Below are positions 49,501-60,790 of a stretch of 64,000 bases of DNA, in pieces. Source of the DNA: Lingula anatina (taxonomy: Eukaryota > Brachiopoda > Lingulata > Lingulida > Lingulidae); NCBI RefSeq assembly GCF_001039355.2, contig NW_019773516.1, forward strand, positions 7,375 through 71,374, read 5' to 3'. The first letter of the stretch is position 1, and each line of letters starts with the position of its first letter. The position numbers and the translations under genes are program-made. Below the pieces are notes generated by a model. That model made no database searches. It was not told the DNA's origin and saw only the letters and a list, made by a program, of their open reading frames with translations.

Positions 49501-52500
49501 TATAAAATTTTATTGAATACTTTCTCCATAATTCCCAGTTATTTTGCCAATTATTTACTACAGCTGACCAATATCAGGTTCTCAAAAAGAAATTGTTTAG
49601 CATCTAAATAAGTTTGCTCAAACGTAACTGGTTCTTCGTACAGGAAGCTGTTGGACATTTCTTTCCAGGTAATATTATAAAATCTCACTTTCACTGAAGT
49701 GCAATTTTCATAACTTTGTGTTAAAAACCCAATTTTACTCTTTATGGCAGTACTTGGACACCAAAATGAGATTAGCCGAGATGACCAGACTGAGATTTAG
49801 CTACGATGAAGCCAGGAAAAGTGTGCAAAACCTCAAACATAAGTTGGCCAGTGTGGAGGAACGCATGATTCCTGGCCAGACAGAATCTGATAAAGATAGG
49901 TAGGTTCAAGACAACAAGTATGTCTTAGTTCCATACATGCCATAAACTAGAGCCATTAGCTATAGAATGGACTCACTGACTATAGAATGGAGCCTGTGAA
50001 ACGAGGTCACTGTGATAATTGGAGGATGATAAAATGGACTTTCAGTGCAACTCTGCCAAACCAAAACTGTGTATGAATATTATATGTTAAAAAATTTTTT
50101 TCAAACTTGTGAATCATGATATTTCTAAAATCACTGTGGGCCTTGCTCTGTATTTAACATTTGGCTTACCTATTGCAATATTTTCCATTTAGATTATTAT
50201 TGATTCAAGAAAAAGAGCAGCTACTACGTGAACTGAGAGGGTTGAGCAAGAAGGGCCGCTCACAAGAAGAAATACTTGAAGTGCGGCGCCAAGTACAACA
50301 ATTAGAACATGACTTGGTCATGGCGATGGACACCTCTAGTCGGCAGATAGCTGAGAGGTAGGGGGACATTTATGATGTCATAAATAGCTATATGATGTCA
50401 AATAACTACTTGTGATGTCACGACTTATAATAATATACTAAAATGCCTTTATAGGTTGGAAAGGGATAGGATGACATTTGGTACAGTGTATACCACGTCA
50501 GGAATACATAGTTCCTGTTGGCACCATGTCTTATTTGACATACATCATTATCTTGCCATACAAATTTTAGTTAAAAAACATAATCACCTTCTTCAATGAC
50601 TAACATCACTTACATTACCTCTTAAAACCTGATCATTTATCCTCACTCTATTGTCCTTTAGTAATTGCCAGGTCATCTTACTTTAGGGAACAGCCATGTA
50701 TTGCTTCAAGTATCATAATTTTAACACAAAATGTACGTGACTAGACATTAAGGGTTCCCTTCCTGAATATCTGTGTGTTTTCTTTTGGATATTTTCTTTA
50801 TGTTGTTGTCTTCTTTTTAGCGGCACCTTTGCACGTCTTTTCCGGAAATCTCCTTTTGCAAAGTTCCGCCGCTCAGCCACATCTTCTTCTCCTTCTTCAT
50901 CATGTACCAAAGCAAGGTGACTGTTTGGTGTTCTGAGGTTGCAGCTCATATTATTACATTGCCTTTTATGCAGGGCCTGTAGTCACTATACTTATAGTCA
51001 CTGTATTTATAATGCTAGTTGCTGCTTGAGCTACATTGACATTTGTCCACAGTGAGCATGTTTTTGTGGAAAAAAACTTATTTATTTATTTTTCTGAATG
51101 CCTGCATTGATCTGCACTGTTATTTCACCCCAGACTCTGTCTTACTCCATTTCAAATTCTTCGGAAGGTTAAGCATCTTTTATGCTCTACTTTATTACAC
51201 CCACATCAACCATGCATGGGTTTTATTGCCCTGAGAAACAATGGCACATTAATTCCTCCTGTGTGAAAGAAGCAGCATAAACAACCAAGTGTCTGAAACA
51301 TTCATTACAACATTGAAATATATACACATTCCTCCTACTGCAGCAGATTTCCTTACTGTGCACTTTGCATGGACATGTGGACAGAATATTTATACTTTTA
51401 GCTGCCATAAAAATTAGAATGTGTGACATGCTTTAATGTTCAGTGATTTCAATTGAGTTGAACATAAATTTAAAAAAACTTAACTTTAATAAAGCAGTTG
51501 AGTTCTCCTTCCTTTGGGGTACTTGTCCATACTGAATTTTGACATCTAAGTATATCTTTACTCTTCATTAAGTGAAGATAGGGATTAAACAGTTCGGTAT
51601 ATAACTGAAACCAGGAACAAAATGAATAATAACCTGTTGTATACTGTTTCAGATTAAAGCTTCAGGAAGAGAAAAATAAAATCATAGACCAGCTATCAGA
51701 GGCTACCCGTATTACAACCTACTTAGAGTCCCAACTTAAAAGGTGAGACATTTTCCTGTTATTTGAACACATTCAAATAAAATGAGCAAGACTCCATAAG
51801 GTGATATTAAATTCGATATTAGTATGTTCTTTCTTTAAAACATTTTGCAATTTAATAATAAAAAAATTGTCATGATTACTTACAAAAAAGTTTTAAAATT
51901 TGTAATTTTTATACAAAACATTTTGCATGAATCTTATGAATTTGTCAAATTTATCCCTTGCTTTCAAGTCTCCACCCAACCCATCTTGGGTTCAGATGAA
52001 TATGTATGTGATTTAACATATAATCACTAGTAAATACAAGTCAGGCAAATAAGTATGCATACTAATTTCCAATATCATTTCACTTTCAGTATATCACTCA
52101 GCACATTGTCCATGTCCTCAGGGTCAAGTCGAGGGTCATTTGGTTCACTGGGGTCATTAGGGTCACTGTCGGCGAGCAGCAAGGGGTCATTAAGTTCTTT
52201 GAGTTTCACAGACATTTACGGGGGCCATTCCCCTTGCAACAGTGAGACAAACCTTCAGGATTTACATCGGAGGGTTGAGAAATTACTACAGGGGCATAGC
52301 ATTTCTCCCATACATGAGATACAGGGTATGACGTCTTCAGCTGAGGATATCAACATTGGAGGGCCCCAGGGGTACATCCCCATACAAGGCATGGCCACAG
52401 CAGAGTATTTACCAATGCAGGGAGTGGCGTCATCTAACGAGGAGATTAACATGGCTGTACCACATGGGTACACGCCAAAATTAACAATAGGGTCACAGCA

Positions 52501-55500
52501 AAATGTCAGGCAGTCGCCATCGGCTGAGTCGCCATTGTCGTCAATTCCGACGCCACCACCAGTGTCGTCTTTCGATGTTGGACCTCCTCCGAGTTACGAG
52601 GAGCACATGAGTAACATGCAGAGGCAGAGGTTAATTCCTTCCTCTAAGACTGGTTCTAATATTGACCAATCAAACTTACTGAGCATACAGCAGAAATCTC
52701 AGCAGCAAGGAGGGGGGAGATCTGGTATGGGACCAGTCCCATCGCTGCCTCTTTCTGGACTAGAGTCTGGGAGTGAGGCTGTGAGTGTTCCACCTCTCAG
52801 CCCCATCAGTGAGTCCAGTTCCGGGGTGTGTAATACGTGCAACCTGTCTGGCGGGAACACCAGGAGTGTGTCTGCGGCCGTCAGTGACGAGTCTGTCGCT
52901 GGAGACAGTGGGGTGTTTGAGGCATCAATTAAAAGGTAAAGATCATACTTGAACTCAACAGTTTGATTTCTGCAAAAAAGTATAGTGGTAGCAGTAGCAG
53001 TAAACTGCATTCATTAGATTATGTGCTATTATGTTAAATGTAAGTGATCGTATCAGTTTGGCAGCATCATGAAAATGCAGTCTTGTTGACTAAATTGCAT
53101 TTTATGGCAGTTCTTTAAAAGTTGCTGTCTTAATGGCGCTCCTCTTAGTCTTAGCAACTACATAGATCTGTCTTAAATCCATGACTCATAGGCAAGCTTA
53201 CGTATCTCAAAGTGCAAATGGAGCCCAAAAGAGAATGTTTATTAGTTAGCTCTGAGCCAGTCTTGCATACAAACAAGATCATATTAACCTTGAAGTCTGT
53301 CTGGGTGAAATGATAGTTTACTTTTAGTGTCCCTGAATAAGATCTCTGCTGAGAGCTACAGAGCTTTCAGAACTGGGAGACTAGAGAAATAAAGGCTTAG
53401 GTTGTTTTTGCAGACAGTCACACTACAAATTTTTTTAATGCTGTAAGTCAGTTTTTAGAAGCATGACTTCAACAGTTGAAAGGAAAAGAAGGGGATGTGT
53501 GGAGGACACTTTAATTTCAAATTTCAAATTGTACCCATTGCTAAGAATGACATTGAGCCTTCTAAGTGTATGATTTACCCAATTTTTTCAACATTCCCAG
53601 GCAGTATTTTATTTGCCTTTTTTATTATCTTAAACTGTTACATTTAGTATATTTAGGAAAAGCCTTGATCACAGGTAAAGCATAAAAAAGACCAGCAGCC
53701 ATACATTACTACGTGGACCAGTAGTCTGTTTTCCAATGCTTAGACATTATGTACTATTTAAGGCACCATATATCACTATTATGAGAATGTTATGGCCACT
53801 GTTGGGATAATTATGATGGCTAACATTTGTTGTGGTACTAGTAAACACGCAAAGTGATATTGCTGTGAAGATAAGGCCAGACTGATAGGAATGCATACTA
53901 TGATTTACTGTATTATTGTTTTCAAGTGGTATTCAAAAAACTTGTAAGAGGATTTGGGGGGAGAGGGGGAGGGCTAAAAATTCTTGTATTTGTGGTTTAC
54001 ACAATTCCCAGAATGTAAAAGTTGAAGTTAAAAATACCTTAAATTTAATCAAGTTTTTCATCATTTCAGACGTGGTGAATTTGATGATGCTTTTGACCTT
54101 GGTCTGGAGTGTGCACAGGTCCAGATTAGGCTTAAGTAAGTACACATGTATGCACACACGCACACACACGCAGGCATTCATACATGCACGCATACATACT
54201 TAGAATGCATATCAGTGCAATAATTGTGTAACATATTCTTTATGTACATGGTAATACTCTAAGTGTATTGTAGATATTAAGGAGTAGTGGTTCTGCCCAA
54301 CGTAAATGTATTGTAAGGTATGGAAAGTGAAATATTCCATGTTATCTATATATATAGGTATGAGGCAGTTGAGGGACAGCTCCATATAGGTTTGGAGAAG
54401 GCAAGGAACCTGGCAGCCATAGCAGCATTACCTGAGAAAAGTCAAATGTAAGTCATTATAATGATGATGATGATGGTGGTGATGGTGATAAACAGTTCTT
54501 TAAAGATCACAGTGGTTGAATTGTGGAGATGCAAATTTGCTTTATATTTTTATCACCATCATCAGCACTTAATTGTTGTTGTGGTTGTTATTGATCTTAA
54601 ATTTATCACTGAGCAAGGAGAGACCTAATAAATGGCGTTTATAAGAAGAGAATTTCACGTCAACACTTTTGCAAAACTCAGAGAATTTTTATTTTCATTT
54701 TTTCCAGTTTTTTTAACCCATACAAGTATTTGTTAAATGCTTTTGATTAATGAATTGATTATTCTGTAAGCTAAGATTGTGCTATTAAAGACACAACTTG
54801 CTTTATTTCAGATGTTTAAAGGCAGCTCTTCTTCCTAACTTGACTGCTTCATTTGCCACTCAGTTGTCAAAGGACATCAACAGTCCAAAATTCAATGAAA
54901 CTTTTAAAGTTGCAATCTCGGAGAGCAAGCTAAGGGCCAAGACGCTGTCTGTTAGTGTGTGCAGTACGACTGAAAGGAAAGACGCGGAAGTCCTGGTGAG
55001 TTCTTCGTATTTTTGACACGTTGCCATCAAGAAAATAAGGTGGAAATTTTGTTGGTCTAGTGCCCTTGATTGTATCCAGAGAAATTTGAAAGAAAAGTTT
55101 TAAGAGATGCCACACACTACCATCCTAGAGAATCTTTACTCCAAAAAGGCTGTAAAACACCTCTTTTAAAAATGCACTCACTGTCTTGCATAGAGATTCT
55201 GGCATGATGAGTGGGAATTAGATTAGGGAGGAAAATATTGAAAAGTGCCAAAACACACAAACTGTAAAAATAGGGAGCTTCTTTTCACCCCAGGTTTGTG
55301 TTTTAGGAAAAAAATACCACAGACTTGTCTGACGATAATTTGTGATGACTAACCAGGAAAACTTGTAAGAGTGTACTTCATTGCACATGAACTAGGCTTG
55401 ATTTGAACTCATAACATGCAAAGTGGAATTTCTCATACACGAAAGCAACTGATATATACACCATGCTAGATTTTTGGACGTTTGTTTCCAAATAAGGAAA

Positions 55501-58500
55501 TGACAAATTTTTTGGTTTATCGTGCATCTTAACCATATCAAGTATAGTTACATTTCTGCATGCATAACTGACTTTGATCAGATACCTTATGGAACCACCC
55601 ATGTAATGTTGACTAAGACTAATGAAAATGCTCTTTTTTTCCCACAATTCCAGGGCTGTGCCCAGGTGAGCTTGGCAGACTTTGACCCCAAACAGGTCAC
55701 CACCAGGTGGTACAATGTCCTCAGCTTCAGGTTTATGCATCAAGAGAGCAAGAGGAGCCCATCCAAGAGCAGCAGCAGATCCAGTGGAAATACTGTGGCA
55801 GACAGGAACAGTGCAGACAGGGTAGCACAGCTGCTGGAGAAATCCTCTGCAAAATTACAGCAAGCATCTATGAATGATGAGTCTCAGCAGAGCAGTGACA
55901 GTGGGAAAGATGGAAGGTATGTGTCTAATTAACTCAAATGATGGTCTTATGAAATAAATATGATTATTTTCCTTATTTTAAAATGAGCTGTAACTTAATG
56001 CATAGTGTCTATTGTAGATGGAAGGTGTGATTTGATTAAACTAAAAAATTGCCAGGTAACAAAATGTCTTAAAAATTGACATCAATTTTCACTAATTACC
56101 TTACACAGACTATTTTAACCAATTCATTTGCTCTGTGAATCCAGGGTGCGTGCCTCTTCCTTGGATGCCTCCCTGTTCAGGGGCCAGATTTCTGCCGTCT
56201 CCACAATGAAGGAGGAAAGCTCAGACGAGTCCACCATCATCTCCTCACAGACATCCACCCTGACACGTAACCAGGGTCAGGATGATATGGATCAGATGAA
56301 GTTTGAGATCACACCAATGTCATCTGATGACAGTGCCGATGAAGAGGACACAGAAGAGGAGGTATGGTCAAATATTAAAGTTGGGGGGGGGATATGGATG
56401 TCTAATGGACTGCATAAAGTTAAGATATGAAAGTTCAAACATTCTGGAACTGTGTAAAGTGTTGTTATGTTTAAAATTGCAATTCCACAACAAAAACCTC
56501 ATATAAGCAAAAGATAACTTAAATTTTAAATTTTCATAGAGGCGAAACTTAAGTTGAATTATGTATAAGCTTCCATCTAGAATAGAACTAGTATAAACTT
56601 CATTTTTATCATCATATTTTTAAACAAATGTATGTAAATGTAGTAAAATTTTGGGCCATATGAAAAGATAAAGAGCAGTTTTTACAGGGTATTAACCAAG
56701 GAAGACTTTCTGTTACCATTTTTTGCCATTTTATATGGTGAAATTTGGTCCATTAAAAAAAACATGAATTAATTGGATGGCATATTTCAGAAGAGGGACT
56801 CTTTTGTGATCCCGGATGACGTGGACATCTTAGAAAACTACAGTGGTGCTGAGATAACGGAAAGTGAGAGCCAATTTGGGGAAGGAGAGGAGGAGGAAGA
56901 AGAGGATGATTTTGTGGAAGATTATGATGCAGATACAATCAAAATGGAGGATAAAGAGACCAATACGGAGGGCAATTACAAACTGAAGAACCGCGTCGGG
57001 GAGAACAAGCGTCGCTCACATGCAGAGACAATGCGATCCAGGAACAGCTGTATACGCAGATCGCAGACTTTCTCACCAGCTGGCGGCCATGTTAATGCCA
57101 ATTCCTACATATGCAAGGTAAGGATTTTCTTCAGTTTGTGGCTAAGAACCAAGTCATTGTCTCTTAATCCTTGATTTTAATGTTCAAAGGCAGTGAAAGT
57201 GAAGCATCATTATCAGTTTTATTTCTACAACATAACTACTTTGACTCTGGAAAACATGATAAGCATTTCATTTTCAACTCCACATAACAAATGTGATTGT
57301 GGTATTATTGCAGCTCAACCGTAGTGACTCTGACAGCTCCATGCCTCTGTATAAGAGGGCACCTTTCCAACGCAACACCTTGGAGAGGAGAAGCCTTCGA
57401 TGGAAAAAATTGCCTGGTGTGAACAGCTCTGCGGCAACCAAACTGAGGCCATCACCAGAACGAGGCAGCATGAGAACATCAATCGACCTTGAACTTGACC
57501 TCCAGGCCTCGAAGACAAAATTTATTCACCTACAGGATGAGATAAATCGTCTTCGTGATTTAAAGAAGGTGATGGAAGAGGCAAAAGCTAGAGGTAAATA
57601 AAAGAAAAAAATGCCAGTAGCAGAATAGCCTGCCTAGTGAATAGAACAATGTTATCATAGTCATGATCATAGTTGCCATCTATTGCAGAGACTATAAGTT
57701 CAGAAATGGCTTAAAAGAAAGTCGTAAATATATAACCTGAGCTGGATTTCCAGTAGTCTTCATCAACTCTACATGTCATATTCTTTTTATCTCAGGTGAA
57801 AGTGAGCTGCCTAGCTGGTTTACAGACAGTGAACAGATGCAGCAACTTTTACAGGAGGCAGACAACCTGGTTAGTACAGTTTCAACTCCAGAAGAAAAGA
57901 AGCTGTTAACTTTCTGAGGCTGGAGCCTGACATGGAGCACCAAAAATTATTATTAAAAAAAAAAAAAAAAATTCCCACAAAGCTTTTAAAACAGAAAAAC
58001 GAATTTCTGTTAGTAACCAGTTTCTTAGATGATAAAAAACATCTTCTACATTCAATTATGACCATTATAGGAAAAAGATTCATTCATTCATTACCATAAA
58101 TAAATAGATGTAAAAAGTATAATGGTATATTCTAAGGCCTTTGTCACTTATGTTGTTTGTATTTGTCTTGCAGTTGAACAGGCCCCAGGGTAGCTATATC
58201 TCCCGTCAGGACCAGAAGGCGGAGAGACTGATGAGGAAGATCACCAAAGAGGCTCACAAGTTACGAACACAGGAGGCTCCAGATGTCTTGTCTTTCAAGT
58301 AAGTACCATGATAATTGAGTTTTATGTTTTGACAAAGAAAATGAATGCATTTTGAACTGTTAGTTTATGTCCTGATATCTTTCCTCTCTTATCCTTGCTT
58401 CATTGGTCATGAAATATTTATTTCTATAATTCTAGTTATTTTCACAAGTATGTAAAACTTAAAAGGAAAATATTTTGTTTGAATATATTATATAGGATGG

Positions 58501-58763
58501 CTCTGTTTCAGGAAATTTTTATCGCACTGCAGCAATTGATTATATCTCAAAATTATTTACATTTTAGAGAAAAAATGGCCTTCTTCACCACAGTGAACAT
58601 GAAAGTGCCAGCTATCCCACCAGAAGACCTCGATCTTATTGGGAAGACACCCGCTGCAAAGTCCATAAAAGAAGATGAAATGAATAAAACTGCTGCAGCT
58701 ATTGCTGCTGTTGCCATTGAAGAAGCCAAGCAGGGACTGAAGCAGGAAGTGAAAAACAAGTGA
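21100..58763 (+). CDS. kibra: KIBRA / WWC1-like Hippo pathway scaffold protein
   Basis: Upstream activator of Hippo signalling that works at the apical cortex with Merlin and Expanded-type partners and binds Lats kinase and aPKC (family knowledge). Exons: 21100-21227, 30344-30453, 36185-36279, 38373-38481, 45702-45861, 48741-48876, 49203-49331, 49751-49899, 50193-50357, [50821-50916 cassette], 51653-51742, 52090-52935, 54070-54135, 54358-54447, 54812-54995, 55654-55916, 56145-56361, 56791-57117, 57314-57593, 57796-57869, 58174-58298, 58568-58763. All phases agree: 1312 residues, 1344 with the cassette. WW1 is residues 12-41 (W15, W37). WW2 is 59-88, with Ile84 in place of the second Trp as in human KIBRA. 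Coiled coils span about 90-420, the Ser-rich middle 424-705 (PPSY 590-593), the C2 domain about 720-850 and the acidic run about 1010-1027. The aPKC-site-like [15 protein letters not shown] is 1106-1120. The end lacks the vertebrate ADDV PDZ ligand. Confidence 0.97.
21693..30343. other. KIBRA intron 1
   Basis: About 9.1 kb of AT-rich intron from the donor at 21228 to exon 2. It contains poly-C/poly-G tracts, e.g. near 22141, 26707 and 27548, and a short GAA run near 25290. No nested gene could be supported on either strand; the open frames at 24273-24548 and 27258-27440 have no recognised similarity and no convincing splice context. Confidence 0.7.
30344..30453 (+). CDS. kibra: KIBRA exon 2 (WW1 end and first half of WW2)
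   Basis: Encodes [20 protein letters not shown] and continues to FYTDHIN, the direct counterpart of the human linker and WW2. Phases 2 and 1 match exons 1 and 3. It follows a first intron of about 9.1 kb. Confidence 0.95.
30454..36184. other. KIBRA intron 2
   Basis: About 5.7 kb. It includes the element at 31731-32289 and an open frame from 35830 that runs in frame into exon 3. Nothing else is recognisable. Confidence 0.7.
31731..32289. mobile_element. MITE-like element with 20-bp terminal inverted repeats
   Basis: The left end TTATACCCCATTCACACTAC and the right end GTAGTGTGAACGGGGTATAA pair with one mismatch. The interior repeats subterminal words (CGTTCACACT, AATTCGNATT-like, ATGCGCATT) but has no coding capacity. 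It lies in KIBRA intron 2 and is about 0.56 kb. Confidence 0.8.
36185..36279 (+). CDS. kibra: KIBRA exon 3 (end of WW2 and start of coiled coil)
   Basis: Encodes [20 protein letters not shown] and [11 protein letters not shown]. The IEDPR sequence shows the family-typical loss of the second WW2 Trp. The reading frame stays open upstream into the intron as far as 35830 (see findings). Confidence 0.95.
38373..50357 (+). CDS. kibra: KIBRA coiled-coil exons 4-9
   Basis: Six exons (38373-38481, 45702-45861, 48741-48876, 49203-49331, 49751-49899, 50193-50357) encode heptad-rich sequence such as [40 protein letters not shown] and [20 protein letters not shown]. In the family this part mediates dimerisation. 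Exon 7 includes ASQTDVSG, matching SSQTDISG in human KIBRA. Confidence 0.93.
38482..45701. other. KIBRA intron 4
   Basis: About 7.2 kb. It contains a long (CT)n microsatellite (42629-42690), a poly-C tract (41399-41415) and a (CA)n near 42547. No gene supported. Confidence 0.7.
42629..42690. repeat. (CT)n microsatellite, about 31 units
   Basis: Perfect CT run in KIBRA intron 4. Confidence 0.95.
45862..48740. other. KIBRA intron 5
   Basis: About 2.9 kb with a (GT)n microsatellite at about 46483-46509. No gene seen. Confidence 0.7.
46483..46509. repeat. (GT)n microsatellite
   Basis: Perfect GT run in KIBRA intron 5. Confidence 0.9.
50821..50916 (+). CDS. kibra: KIBRA probable cassette exon, basic and Ser-rich
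   Basis: 96 nt between a polypyrimidine-TTTTTAG acceptor and an AG/GTGACT donor. It is phase 2 on both sides, so inclusion adds exactly 32 residues. It reads [20 protein letters not shown] followed by SSSPSSSC. Skipping it joins AER to LKLQEEKNK, which matches human KIBRA (TERLKLNSK) without an insert. Splicing is inferred from signals and open frame. Confidence 0.65.
51653..51742 (+). CDS. kibra: KIBRA exon 11 (second coiled coil)
   Basis: Encodes [20 protein letters not shown] and [10 protein letters not shown], corresponding to the human segment with EEATRQVATLHSQLKS. Phases 2 and 2. Confidence 0.94.
52090..52935 (+). CDS. kibra: KIBRA large central exon (Ser-rich, PPxY, degron-like motif)
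   Basis: 846 nt, residues 424-705. It starts with Ser/Gly repeats ([17 protein letters not shown]) and a conserved SLSFTDIYG, passes an imperfect 21-residue internal repeat, then a proline-rich part with GPPPSYEEH. It ends in the strongly conserved block [19 protein letters not shown], nearly identical to human KIBRA. Confidence 0.95.
52936..54069. other. KIBRA intron 12
   Basis: About 1.1 kb, AT-rich, no recognisable feature. Confidence 0.7.
54070..55916 (+). CDS. kibra: KIBRA C2-domain exons
   Basis: Exons 54070-54135, 54358-54447, 54812-54995 and 55654-55916 carry the atypical C2 domain: [51 protein letters not shown] and [10 protein letters not shown] ending TRWYNVLSF. The family C2 domain binds phosphoinositides. 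After WYNVLSF comes a Ser/Arg-rich linker. Confidence 0.93.
54481..54560. repeat. Intronic inverted repeat next to a GAT/GGT-rich run
   Basis: GATGGTGATAAA (54481-54492) is the exact reverse complement of TTTATCACCATC (54549-54560). It lies between two C2-domain exons of KIBRA. Confidence 0.75.
56145..58763 (+). CDS. kibra: KIBRA C-terminal exons (acidic run, aPKC-binding-like region, C-terminal block)
   Basis: Exons 56145-56361, 56791-57117, 57314-57593, 57796-57869, 58174-58298 and 58568-58763 (TGA). They contain an acidic run, [53 protein letters not shown] and [19 protein letters not shown], all recognisable in human KIBRA. The protein then continues about 45 residues past the point where the human one ends, to a Lys-rich terminus. 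Confidence 0.94.
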
Positions 58764-59548
58764 ACAGATGAATGATATGTGACAGTAACATCAAGTGAAT
58801 GAATCGTATCTAATGTGACAGAAGCAGTGCCAGAACTCTACTTTTCTGCAGTCGAGAAGAAAATGGAGTTTATCAATAAGGCATATGCATTGTCTGTAAG
58901 CAGATATGTTACACTGAAACTGCCAAAGGAAACTGAGATGCTGAGTGACCTCATAACAGATAAATCAGTATTGTCCTCTCAGCTTAAGGAACTGTAAGAA
59001 CATCCCAAAAGAGAGCGAAAAGTTGTGTTTCTCTCTGTATACAACTAGACACAAGATAGCAGTCAAAATTGAGGAACAACAAAATTCTGGAGACCAGAAT
59101 AACTGTAGAACATGAAAGGATTTACAGCAAAGAGGATGGAAAAGGCATTTATGTCCCATCAAATAAACTCGACAAAACTGCTTTGATTCAAGAGAGCTGT
59201 ATGTGGCTCAAGAGGCTGAAGTTGAGAAGTCGATTTGCTCACAAGTGTTCACAGGGCTGCCGCCACCTTCAGACTTGTATTCTTTTTGTTCAGTCCAAAA
59301 AGAGTTCAGATTCTCTGCAATACGAGTTTTATACCAACTGATATTACATGGGCACTGCCTGGGCACATTCTCGGGTCTTCCTTATTGAGGAAGGAGGTCC
59401 TTTTCACTACCAGCAGGTAGTTTGGAATGAAGTGGACAGAGTGTGAATGTTGTGTAGATTTTAATAGATTTTGTATTGAGGATTGGTTTTAGATAAGCTA
59501 GAACTATGCAAACCCCCCTGTGTTCAAGTCCCATTTTCTTACAATAAA
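58764..59548 (+). other. kibra: KIBRA 3' untranslated region with poly(A) signal
   Basis: Sequence after the TGA. The first consensus AATAAA is at 59543-59548. Further AT-rich sequence to about 60500 could also be 3' UTR. Confidence 0.5.
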
Positions 59549-60790
59549 TGGGCAAAAAATGTAGCCCTCATTGTAACCTTGTGAGATGCATGTTGCCATA
59601 ACTGGTTTTATATGTGTAAGTGCAACAAATTTTTGTAATATCAGAATGTATTGACTATTTCCTAGCCTCAAAATGTTTAACATAGCTAAATGTTTGGATT
59701 GTAAGATGTTTTGCAGGATACAGTGAGTAAGAGCAATTTATAAAAAATTAATTCCAGTTTGGCACTCTTCGGAATGTTACTGATGCATTAAGAGCAATCT
59801 AAAAAAAATTAAGGAGGTAGTGCCTTTAAAGAAACCCCCCTCATGGATTTGATAAGTTTTTTAATGGTAATTAAGTATAAGGGTCCTATGATAAATGACC
59901 TGGGGTGGGTGAGTCAAAGTGTAGTTAAAGATAATTGTAGTTAAAAATTTATTACCTGTTTTAGAATTGATCACAGGCATAAGACATGTTTTACAGATTT
60001 TATTTAATTAATTTTGGGGGGTCAAGGTTTTCATTGCCCTTTTGTTTTTATTTATTTATTTTTATCTTTGAAAGTTTACAGAATTAGCTGGGTTAACATA
60101 AAAAGACCTTTTAAATTAAGTAAAATATTCATTACAAAAGTGTTTTAAGGGTTGGTAGGGTGGCATTAGGCTTAATTAACATACTGTTTGTCAAGTAACT
60201 ATTTATATGTGTACAAAAGAAAAAAAATGAAAAAAAAAAACGAGAGCACTTCATCGAAGTAGTAGCTGAATAATGAAATAACAGTTTAGGGCAAGAACCC
60301 TATCACAGCTTGTTATGGTATCCTATGTGTGATCATGTCTACAATTTTGATTATTATTATTATTATTATTATTACTTGTTAAATAGTGTACAAATGTTGT
60401 AAAGCTACTCCCTGTGTATATATTTGTATGTGAATATTCACAGTTGTCATGGAAACCAACCTCTTCATACGAAAGTGTTTCTTATGATCGACCCAACGGA
60501 ACGTTCCTATCACTCAAAGGTATTATTATATTATTTGTTAAATGTAAATGTTTACAGGTGTCTTTTAAATGAAAAATAGCTTTTAAAAACTGTTAAAAAT
60601 TGTAATGAGACACCTAAATTAGTTTTAATCCTTGTCATAATATATATAAGTATCGGCAGCCAGCCATTCCCATTTCATCATTTTTATTCATGTTTGATTG
60701 AGGAGTGAAACGCAAAAAGGATGAGTGGTGGTTGAAATTTTGTTAGTGTCATCGTTCTCTCAGTAAGTTCAAGAATATACTCATGGACGG

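Noticed and set aside
49381-49611. 76-codon frame after KIBRA exon 7
   Set aside because: AT-rich intronic read-through without family resemblance; exon 7 to exon 8 joins cleanly in frame without it.
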